A DNA stretch of 50,601 nucleotides from CAZDBA01 sp964503615. Lineage in GTDB: Bacteria; Planctomycetota; Planctomycetia; Pirellulales; Pirellulaceae. The stretch is taken from the NCBI GenBank assembly GCA_964503615.1, contig CAZDBA010000011.1, positions 1 to 50,601 of the forward strand, given 5' to 3'. Shown piece by piece: positions 44,583-50,601 of this stretch. The position numbers and the translations under genes are program-made. Every line of letters starts with the position of its first letter. The first letter of the stretch is position 1. The notes under the pieces are model-generated. The model did no database searches. It had not been told where the DNA came from and saw only the letters and a list, made by a program, of their open reading frames with translations.

Positions 44583-45272
44583 ATGGGACGTTACAGCATT
44601 GAGGACTTTATCGCGCAGACGCGACAGCAGGACCATGGGCAAGGCACCTTCGAACTGGAAACAGAGCGGATTTTGGAGCTTAACCTGGATGGAATGATGT
44701 GGACCAAGATGGGTTCGATGATTTCCTACCGCGGCCAGGTCAAATTCACACGTGAAAAGATCCTTGAGCAGGGTTTGGGCCAGATGCTCAAAAAGACGAT
44801 TACTGGCGAAGGTACTAAGCTGACCAAAGTCGAAGGGCGTGGCCAAGTCTACCTAGCAGATGCTGGTAAAAAGATAACCGTTTTGAATCTCAACAACGAA
44901 ACGATTTTCGTTAACGGTAACGACCTGTTGGCTTTCGAGCCAAGCATTGAATACAAAGTCAAGATGATGAAAAAGATGTCATCGATGTTGGCGGGCGGTC
45001 TTTTCAATGTTCGCTTGCAAGGCACGGGGATGGTTGCGTTCACAACTCATTACGACCCGATCACTTTGGTGGTGACTCCCGATATGCCTGTAGTCACCGA
45101 CCCCAACGCAACAGTCGCTTGGTCGGGCAGTCTCGAACCGCGAATTCGCACCGACGTTTCGCTCAAGACGTTTTTCGGAAGAGGAAGCGGCGAATCGATT
45201 CAAACTGAGTTTACCGGAAACGGATTCGTAGTAATCCAACCGTTCGAAGAAGTCTACTTCGGTCAGGGCTAA
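44583..45272 (+). CDS. AIM24-family protein
   Basis: A 229-residue beta-rich protein of the AIM24 (formerly DUF124) family: RILELNLDGMMWTKMGSMIS, VYLADAGKKITVLNLNNETI, VNGNDLLAFEPSIEYKV and FTGNGFVVIQPFEE. The mitochondrial relative is needed for cristae organisation in yeast; the bacterial role is unknown. The ATG at 44583 has GGGAG 6 nt upstream. There is no signal peptide. It is followed by repeat copies and an assembly gap. Confidence 0.9.
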   Translation: MGRYSIEDFIAQTRQQDHGQGTFELETERILELNLDGMMWTKMGSMISYRGQVKFTREKILEQGLGQMLKKTITGEGTKLTKVEGRGQVYLADAGKKITVLNLNNETIFVNGNDLLAFEPSIEYKVKMMKKMSSMLAGGLFNVRLQGTGMVAFTTHYDPITLVVTPDMPVVTDPNATVAWSGSLEPRIRTDVSLKTFFGRGSGESIQTEFTGNGFVVIQPFEEVYFGQG

Positions 45273-45305
45273 GCGAAAGCCGTAAAGATTAGCGAGGCAA
45301 CATAG

Positions 45306-45325
45306 AACCCGACGCGTTAGCGAGG
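45306..45325 (+). repeat. Intergenic repeat copy left of the third gap
   Basis: AACCCGACGCGTTAGCGAGG, the exact complement of the copy at 14556-14575. A partial copy (TTAGCGAGGCAA, 45289-45300) stands just before it, and the gap begins 3 nt after it. Confidence 0.9.
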
Positions 45326-45327
45326 CA

Positions 45328-45427
45328 NNNNNNNNNNNNNNNNNNNNNNNNNNNNNNNNNNNNNNNNNNNNNNNNNNNNNNNNNNNNNNNNNNNNNNNNN
45401 NNNNNNNNNNNNNNNNNNNNNNNNNNN
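45328..45427. other. Assembly gap (100 N) between direct repeat copies
   Basis: Exactly 100 N. Both edges read CCGACGCGTTAGCGAGG in the same direction, so the missing DNA probably contains further copies that the assembler could not resolve. The whole intergenic region 45273-45527 is repeat material plus the gap. Confidence 0.98.
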
Positions 45428-45507
45428 CCGACGCGTTAGCGAGGAACGGCGCAAAAGGAATCCCAGCGAATCCTACAAATGCGTTCCTTGCTAACGCTGC
45501 AGGTTAC
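45428..45507 (+). repeat. Repeat copies right of the third gap, inverted pair
   Basis: CCGACGCGTTAGCGAGGAACG (45428-45448, less one base here) is followed 35 nt later by an imperfect inverted copy, CGTTCCTTGCTAACGCTGCA (45482-45501), ending GGTT. The two halves could pair in a long stem of about 20 bp with mismatches. It lies 20 nt from the prpD stop codon and may terminate transcription of both flanking genes. Confidence 0.7.
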
Positions 45508-45527
45508 CAAGTGCCATCCAACCAGCC

Positions 45528-46952
45528 CTAAGCCAGCATTGTTTCCACTGGGGCAGTTTCTCGAACAAACAGCTTCATAAAACTGTCCACGCTTTGACTT
45601 TCCAGATCGGCCGATCCAAACGCGGCCAGGATCGATTCGCACTGCGCGTTGTCAAATGTCTCCGCGATCGCATTGGCGAACTTGGACTCAAGCACGGGAA
45701 TACTCTCGTCGCGACGGACACGATGTCCGATCGGGTAATGGACCTCGACCGGCTCCAACGAACTCCCGTCCTTTAAAAAGATCTGGATTTGATTTGCGAT
45801 CGAACGCTTTTCCAGATCGTAATAGTCGGTCGTGTAAGTTTCGTCTTCGCTGATAACCATCTTTGCACGCAAAGCATCAATACGTGGGTCTTGAGCGGTT
45901 GAATCGGTGTAGTGATCCGCGGTCAACTCACCAAAAATCAATCCGATCGCCACCATATACTGCAAACAGTGATCGCGATCGGCAAAGTTGTTTAAAGGGC
46001 CAGTCTTGTCAATGATTCGTACAGCCGGTTCCTGCGTTTTGATTTCAACTCGCTCGATCTCGTCCAATTGGTTTTTAATTTTCGGGTGCAATTGGAACGC
46101 ACACTCGACTGCCGTCTGAGCATGAAACTCGGCGGGAAACGAGAGCTTGAACAGAATGTTCTCCATAACGTAACTTTCCAACGGCTTTGCCAACGTAACG
46201 GGCTTGCCCCCAAACAGCACGTCCTGGAACCCCCAATTGTCTGCTGACATCGCTGTGGCGTAACCCATCTCTCCGGTCAATGCGATCAGTGCCAACCGAA
46301 CCGCGCGGCTGGTTGCGTCTCCCGCAGCCCAACTCTTTCGGGAACCGGTATTGGGTGCATGCCGATAGGTACGCAGGGCACCGCCGTCGATCCAAGCATG
46401 AGAGAGCGCGTTGATCGTTTGCTCGCGTGAAGCTCCCAGCATTTGCGAAGCGACCGCGGTACTTGCAATGCGGACCAACAGAACGTGATCCAGTCCGACT
46501 CGATTGAAAGAATTATCGATTGCCAGAATGCCCTGAATTTCATGGGCCTTGATCATCGCAGTCAGAATGTCTCGGACCGTCAAAGACTTGCCTTGCAACC
46601 GAGTCTGATAATCCGCAACGGCCAGAATCGCTCCAAGGTTATCTGACGGGTGGCCCCACTCGGCGGCCAGCCAAGTATCGTTAAAGTCCAACCAGCGGAC
46701 GATCGCACCGATATCAAAGGCCGCTTTGACTGGGTCCAGTTCGAGATCCGTTCCGGGCACACGACAACCACCCGCCAAGCCAGCTCCGGGTACGATAGGC
46801 CCCAGCAGCTTACGGCACTTTGGGTAGGCCAACGCAAGAAAGCCACAGCCAAGGCTGTCCATCAAGCAATGTCGCGCGGTCGAATAGGCAAGTTCGCTAG
46901 TGATCTCTTTTGAATGGACGTAGTCAGCGATGTCGTTAAACAATGAATCCAT
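45528..46952 (-). CDS. prpD: 2-methylcitrate dehydratase
   Basis: The 474-residue MmgE/PrpD-family protein is very close to enterobacterial PrpD as remembered: RWLDFNDTWLAAEWGHPSDN, IKAHEIQGILAIDNSFNRVG, TYRHAPNTGSRKSWAAGDAT and GPLNNFADRDHCLQYMVAIG. It dehydrates 2-methylcitrate to 2-methyl-cis-aconitate. This places it as the methylcitrate-cycle partner of prpC and prpB at 4149-6248, about 40 kb away. CGGAG lies 6 nt before the ATG at 46952. It stands alone, with a helical protein gene upstream and the gap with repeats downstream. An AcnD/aconitase for the next step is not in the window. Confidence 0.94.
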   Translation of the reverse strand: MDSLFNDIADYVHSKEITSELAYSTARHCLMDSLGCGFLALAYPKCRKLLGPIVPGAGLAGGCRVPGTDLELDPVKAAFDIGAIVRWLDFNDTWLAAEWGHPSDNLGAILAVADYQTRLQGKSLTVRDILTAMIKAHEIQGILAIDNSFNRVGLDHVLLVRIASTAVASQMLGASREQTINALSHAWIDGGALRTYRHAPNTGSRKSWAAGDATSRAVRLALIALTGEMGYATAMSADNWGFQDVLFGGKPVTLAKPLESYVMENILFKLSFPAEFHAQTAVECAFQLHPKIKNQLDEIERVEIKTQEPAVRIIDKTGPLNNFADRDHCLQYMVAIGLIFGELTADHYTDSTAQDPRIDALRAKMVISEDETYTTDYYDLEKRSIANQIQIFLKDGSSLEPVEVHYPIGHRVRRDESIPVLESKFANAIAETFDNAQCESILAAFGSADLESQSVDSFMKLFVRETAPVETMLA

Positions 46953-47070
46953 GGTCGCTCCGGAAAATTTATGAATGCGACCGAGTCTATCAGCTGGAGT
47001 TTTTTTAGTCCACTTGGCCAGCCATCCAAAGTTGAACTCACGTTGATTTCACAAAGTGTTCGCGAATTGA

Positions 47071-47778
47071 CTACTCGCACCATTCCTGAATGGTCTTCTT
47101 TAAATGCCCAACTTGCCAACTCAGTTGTTCTGCGGGGTAGGGCAGGGGATGCCGTGGGCGTGCCTGGCCCATTTGAATGTACCCGGACAATTCTCGCGCT
47201 GCAGCGGCTACCGATTGCACATGTCTTCGGATTGCATTGTTACGACTTAACATTCTTTTAACATTGCCACTGCTTTGAGACTCGATCAAGTCGTCAGCGA
47301 ATTGAACGGTTTTGGTGCAATGTGCAAGTACATTCTTGAAATGTTCATTGCTTGCGGTTTGTGCCCGGATAAATCGTAAGCCCGTTCGGGACCCACGCCC
47401 TATCAATTGATTCCGCAGAGAAATCGGATCCAGCGAAGCGATCGCCTCATAAGCATCTTGAAATACATTGTTCTCAACCAGCGGCTTGAGGTCTTCCGCA
47501 CGGATCCATTCTTTTAGCTCCTCCAGACTACTGTCCAAATCTGGAAGCGTTCTCCCAAAGCTCAATGAATGTTGAAAAAACTCGATCCCCAGAACGACAC
47601 ACATTTCGAACGGGATCAACTCCAGCGCTAAATGAAAGACTTTGCGTTGGTTGAACTTTCGCATCCTCGTTCTTTGGGCAAGCGAGCTGTCGCCTTCGTC
47701 CTCGATAATGTCTGCAAGGATTTGAAGCGACTCACGCTTAAAGTCTAAAAGATCGAGGATCAAAAACAGGCGATTCAT
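47071..47778 (-). CDS. Helical protein of unknown function
   Basis: The 235-residue protein, without signal peptide or membrane span, is predicted almost wholly alpha-helical with regular charged heptads (FKRESLQILADIIEDE, SLEELKEWIRAEDLKPLVE, KRMLSRNNAIRRHVQSVAAA). The middle part, HCTKTVQFADDLIESQSS, may form a helical bundle. No family is recognised. It starts at an ATG at 47778 without a clear Shine-Dalgarno and lies 118 nt before prpD on the same strand. Codon use looks like its neighbours. Confidence 0.7.
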   Translation of the reverse strand: MNRLFLILDLLDFKRESLQILADIIEDEGDSSLAQRTRMRKFNQRKVFHLALELIPFEMCVVLGIEFFQHSLSFGRTLPDLDSSLEELKEWIRAEDLKPLVENNVFQDAYEAIASLDPISLRNQLIGRGSRTGLRFIRAQTASNEHFKNVLAHCTKTVQFADDLIESQSSGNVKRMLSRNNAIRRHVQSVAAAARELSGYIQMGQARPRHPLPYPAEQLSWQVGHLKKTIQEWCE

Positions 47779-48088
47779 TCAGTTGCAGGGAGGTTTAACA
47801 CCGGGCTTTCATTCAGAAGACACACTCGTGAAAGACGCAAGTTTAGCACAACGGTTCGCGACAAACGAAAACGTGAGCCCGGAAATCCCACCTGGATTCA
47901 AGCATAAATACTCAAGTTTGTCTTGCGTCTCCTACCATCGCAAAAAAGCCGGATTCAGACTATCTTGATTGCACGCATGGAATGACTCAATTAGCAGATT
48001 CCAAATCGACTCCACTTTTCGGTCCAGCTTGCTCCCGATGGCAAGCTAAACAAACATCACATAACAACAGTCCAAAGAAAGTTTCTGG
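47779..48088. promoter_or_regulatory. Divergent intergenic region with a hairpin
   Basis: These 310 nt separate the helical-protein gene from the carboxyltransferase gene. A perfect 7 bp stem, AGCTTGC (48026-48032) with GCAAGCT (48041-48047) and an 8 nt loop, lies about 40 nt before the carboxyltransferase ATG. It lacks a T-run. A 61-codon open frame at 47783-47968 has no coding signs. No clear promoter hexamers are seen. Confidence 0.5.
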
Positions 48089-49687
48089 ATGGCTTGGCAA
48101 GAACTAATCAGCGAGTTTCAGCAGCAAAGCGAACAGATCGAGCTAGGCGGTGGCGAGCGCGCAATTAAGCGGCAGCACTCTAAAGGTCGACAAACTGCCC
48201 GCGAGCGAATCGCAAACCTTCTGGATTCGGAAAGCCGCTTTCTAGAGGTCGGGCTTTGGGCCGGTTTTGAAATGTACAAAGAATGGGGCGGCAGTGTTTC
48301 GGCCAGCGTCATTACGGGCGTCGGCACGGTCTCCGGACGGCAAGTCATGATCGTCGCCAACGACGCGACGATCAAAGCAGGCGCATTTTTTCCGATGACT
48401 TGCAAAAAAGTTCTTCGAGCGCAGCGGATCGCAATGCATTGCCGCCTGCCGTTGCTGTACCTGGTCGACAGCGCCGGTGTATTCTTGCCATTACAAGATG
48501 AGATATTCCCCGACGAAGACGACTTTGGCCGCATCTTTCGAAACAACGCCGTGATCTCTGCAATGGGAATTCCCCAGATCGCGGCGATCATGGGAAACTG
48601 TGTGGCTGGCGGCGGATACCTTCCTGTGCTTTGTGACAAACTGGTCATGACCGATGGTTCAGGTTTGTACCTCGCTGGTCCCGCTTTGGTGAAAAGTGCG
48701 ATTGGCCAGGAGGTATCTTCGGAGGAACTGGGTGGCGCCGAAATGCACGCCAGCATCAGCGGTACGATCGACTATCGTGAGCCAGATGATGACGCAGCGA
48801 TTGCGAGGCTCAAGTCGTTGATTGACAAGCTTCCTCACGACCCAGTTGCAGAAGAGTTCCGTTGCGACGAACCGGTTTCGCCCAAACTACAGAGCGGTTT
48901 CTACGACCAGATCCCGTTGGATCCACAAGCCCGTTTTGACACCCGCAACTTGATCGATTTCATCGTCGACGCCGATACCTTTGACGAGTACAAGGCCGAT
49001 TATGGGCAAACGATCGTTTGTGGTTACGCGAAAATTGGTGGTCATCAAGTCGGCATCATTGCTAACCAGCGCCAACCCTGTATGACGAAAAAGGAAGGCA
49101 TGCAGTTTGGCGGCGTGATCTATCATGATAGTGCGGACAAAGAAGCTCGCTTTATCATGGACTGCAACCAGACGTGGACACCGCTCGTCTTTTTACAAGA
49201 CGTCTTGGGGTTCATGGTGGGTCGAGACAGTGAACATGCCGGCATCATTCGGGCGGGGGCCAAGGTCGTGAACGTGATCTCGAACAGCCGTGTACCGAAA
49301 CTTACGGTGATTACCGGCGGCAGCTTTGGAGCGGGAAACTATGCGATGTGCGGAAAGGCGTTCGATCCCCGGTTCATTTTTGCTTGGCCAAATTCGCGAT
49401 ACGCGGTGATGGGTGGAAAGCAAGCGGCTCAAACGATTCTGGATGTCAACATTTCTGCATTGAAACGTCAGGGCAAGGAGCCCGACGTCGAGGAACTGGA
49501 AGAACTCCGCAAGGAAGTTACCGAAGCGTACGACACCTCTACCGACATTCGGTATGCTGCAGCACGAATGTGGGTCGATGGAATTATTGAACCCGAAGAC
49601 ACGCGTCAGACTCTGATCGATGCGTTAAAAATCGTAACTCGTACGGTAGATCACGAACCGTTTCGAACCGGCGTGTTGCAAGTTTAA
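48089..49687 (+). CDS. Acyl-CoA carboxylase carboxyltransferase, methylcrotonyl-CoA carboxylase beta type
   Basis: The 532-residue protein has both crotonase-fold halves. N-half: KGRQTARERIANLLD, YLVDSAGVFLPLQDEIFPDE and the oxyanion loop IMGNCVAGGGYLPVLCDK. C-half: FLQDVLGFMVGRDSEHAGII and VITGGSFGAGNYAMCGKAFD, then FAWPNSRYAVMGGKQAA. The DEDDFGRIFRNNAVISAMGIPQ segment and the SFGAGNYAMCG motif favour 3-methylcrotonyl-CoA (leucine breakdown) over propionyl-CoA as substrate. The biotin carboxylase/carrier subunit and acyl-CoA dehydrogenase usually found next to it are absent here. AAAGAAAG is the only ribosome-site candidate before the ATG at 48089. Confidence 0.9.
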   Translation: MAWQELISEFQQQSEQIELGGGERAIKRQHSKGRQTARERIANLLDSESRFLEVGLWAGFEMYKEWGGSVSASVITGVGTVSGRQVMIVANDATIKAGAFFPMTCKKVLRAQRIAMHCRLPLLYLVDSAGVFLPLQDEIFPDEDDFGRIFRNNAVISAMGIPQIAAIMGNCVAGGGYLPVLCDKLVMTDGSGLYLAGPALVKSAIGQEVSSEELGGAEMHASISGTIDYREPDDDAAIARLKSLIDKLPHDPVAEEFRCDEPVSPKLQSGFYDQIPLDPQARFDTRNLIDFIVDADTFDEYKADYGQTIVCGYAKIGGHQVGIIANQRQPCMTKKEGMQFGGVIYHDSADKEARFIMDCNQTWTPLVFLQDVLGFMVGRDSEHAGIIRAGAKVVNVISNSRVPKLTVITGGSFGAGNYAMCGKAFDPRFIFAWPNSRYAVMGGKQAAQTILDVNISALKRQGKEPDVEELEELRKEVTEAYDTSTDIRYAAARMWVDGIIEPEDTRQTLIDALKIVTRTVDHEPFRTGVLQV

Positions 49688-49808
49688 ATCGGGCGAAGCT
49701 GGACGGTTCCCAGAATTGATTTTACAATTTCGGTCAGTGCATTTAGAGTTCTTGCTGTAACTCTATTAGGTTGTAAGTACTTTAATCCTGTTTGGTTTTG
49801 GTGTAACT

Positions 49809-50339
49809 GTGGACAAACTTCTTCTCAAGTTAGGCATGCGGGCGATCATGCGGGCGAAAAACCCGTTATTGTTTTCGGCCTCGTTGGTCAGTTTGTTGCT
49901 GGTGGGCTTGTTGGTTTTCTTAGCGGTTTCCGGGCCTGGAAATTGGCAAGCCAATGCGGATGAGCCATCTCGTGCCGCTGCCCCGACAGCTTCAGAAAAC
50001 CAAATGTACAATGCGGCCCATATTCTGATCCAATTCAAGGGAGCTACAAAAGCGGACAGCAAAGTGACTCGCAGCAAAGCCGAAGCGGAAACGTTGGCCA
50101 AGGAAGTGGCTGAAAAAGCTAAAGCAGAGGACGCCAATTTTGGTGCCTTGGCCGCCAAGTATTCCGACGGACCCAGCAGCACAAGCGGTGGAGACCTTGA
50201 CAATTTTCACTACGGAAAAATGGCTCCCGAATTTTCAGCGGGAACCGCTGCGTTGGAGATTGGTGAAATTAGCGATCCTGTACTGACTCCTTTCGGATAC
50301 CACATTATTTTACGTAAAGAACTGACTAATAATGAGTAA
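49809..50339 (+). CDS. Membrane-anchored parvulin-type peptidyl-prolyl isomerase
   Basis: The 176-residue protein has a basic N-terminus, one transmembrane anchor (about residues 20-45; LLFSASLVSLLLVGLLVFLAVS), a short linker and a parvulin/PpiC domain (about 68-172). The domain motifs are NAAHILIQFKG, FGALAAKYSDGPSSTSGGDL and PVLTPFGYHIILRKE. It is expected to help folding of exported proteins at the periplasmic face. The GTG at 49809 gives the full basic tail; an ATG at 49836 is also possible. Neither has a good Shine-Dalgarno. It is followed by a MITE-like element. Confidence 0.9.
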   Translation: MDKLLLKLGMRAIMRAKNPLLFSASLVSLLLVGLLVFLAVSGPGNWQANADEPSRAAAPTASENQMYNAAHILIQFKGATKADSKVTRSKAEAETLAKEVAEKAKAEDANFGALAAKYSDGPSSTSGGDLDNFHYGKMAPEFSAGTAALEIGEISDPVLTPFGYHIILRKELTNNE

Positions 50340-50344
50340 CGGTA

Positions 50345-50511
50345 GCTACTCAAACTGAGCGTTTTCACTTCTCCTGCATTGATTCCATTGAATTCAACGG
50401 AAGTTTGGATCCAAGCGTAGGGCATGCTGTGCATGCCGATCCTGTTCATTTCATCAGGCACAGCCTGACCACACCAAATCGCCAATACTAAAACTGCTCA
50501 GTTTGAGTAGC
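50345..50511. mobile_element. MITE-like element with 16 bp terminal inverted repeats
   Basis: GCTACTCAAACTGAGC (50345-50360) is the exact inverse of GCTCAGTTTGAGTAGC (50496-50511), and the pairing extends inwards (GTTTT against AAAAC) with a one-base bulge. Inside are two more perfect hairpins: GGCATGC-TGT-GCATGCC (50421-50437) and TCAGGC-ACA-GCCTGA (50454-50468). At about 167 bp and without a gene it fits a non-autonomous element or a compound REP. The parvulin gene ends 5 nt before it. The 90 nt after it show nothing recognisable. Confidence 0.65.
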
Positions 50512-50601
50512 AAACGTTATTCGAGCCTGGTTAACGTCTGGGCGCGATCAAAAGAAGTAGAGGAGATTTGCAGACAAGTTTTGAGTCATTAAAAGTGGAA
50601 G

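Noticed and set aside
47783..47968. 61-codon frame in the divergent region before the carboxyltransferase gene
   Set aside because: No ribosome site, no domain, and it would begin 4 nt from the start of a divergent gene.

Overview
The window looks like a draft-genome or metagenome contig from a marine-type planctomycete, most likely Pirellulaceae (Rhodopirellula-like). This is an inference from gene content, not from a marker gene. The pointers are a secreted formylglycine sulfatase, an ExbB/ExbD cluster next to a secreted alpha/alpha-toroid protein and a giant beta-propeller protein, a MoxR / DUF58 / transglutaminase trio, DUF4254, AIM24, moderate GC, weak Shine-Dalgarno use with several TTG/GTG starts, and short intergenic palindromes. 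Three runs of exactly 100 N (14425-14524, 26430-26529, 45328-45427) are scaffold gaps. Two of them are bordered by copies of the same intergenic repeat.

Layout. 1-2562: partial membrane protein, small-multidrug-export-like protein, M48 lipoprotein protease. 2584-7393: sulfatase, then prpC, prpB and an App1-like phosphatase on the minus strand. 7635-16740: housekeeping genes, namely purM, glgX, moeA-trpG, a DegT/StrS aminotransferase, an MBL-fold hydrolase and a HemW-like radical SAM protein. 16737-34264: a 17.5 kb minus-strand run of eleven genes. Transcribed order is toroid/HEAT protein, TonB-like single-span protein, ExbB, ExbD1, ExbD2, TPR/beta-propeller protein, TPR/solute-binding protein, secreted protein of unknown function, MoxR (frameshifted), DUF58, transglutaminase. 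34546-34618: tRNA-Phe with a strong terminator. 34936-39582: a ribose-type ABC transporter (binding protein, ATPase, permease) whose permease is twice the usual size. 39662-47778: EEP nuclease/phosphatase, DUF4254, M28/glutaminyl-cyclase-like protein, two small membrane proteins, HbpS/GlcG-like, AIM24, prpD and a helical protein of unknown function. 48089-50339: methylcrotonyl-CoA-carboxylase-type beta subunit and a membrane-anchored parvulin.

Working together: prpC (4149-5279), prpB (5370-6248) and prpD (45528-46952) supply a methylcitrate cycle for propionyl-CoA, but prpD lies about 40 kb away on the same strand. The best candidate for an undescribed system is the 17.5 kb run. It has the parts of a proton-driven envelope machine (ExbB, two ExbDs, a TonB-like protein), joined to large inner-membrane or periplasmic proteins with TPR, propeller and peptide-binding modules, and followed by a MoxR-type module. 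No ABC permease and no TonB-dependent receptor is visible near it.

The intergenic DNA holds several kinds of palindromic repeat: paired hairpins between glgX and moeA, a roughly 167 bp MITE-like element at 50345-50511, and a CGACGCGTTAGCGAGG family at two gaps. There is also a perfect 16 bp operator-like palindrome at 41600-41615.
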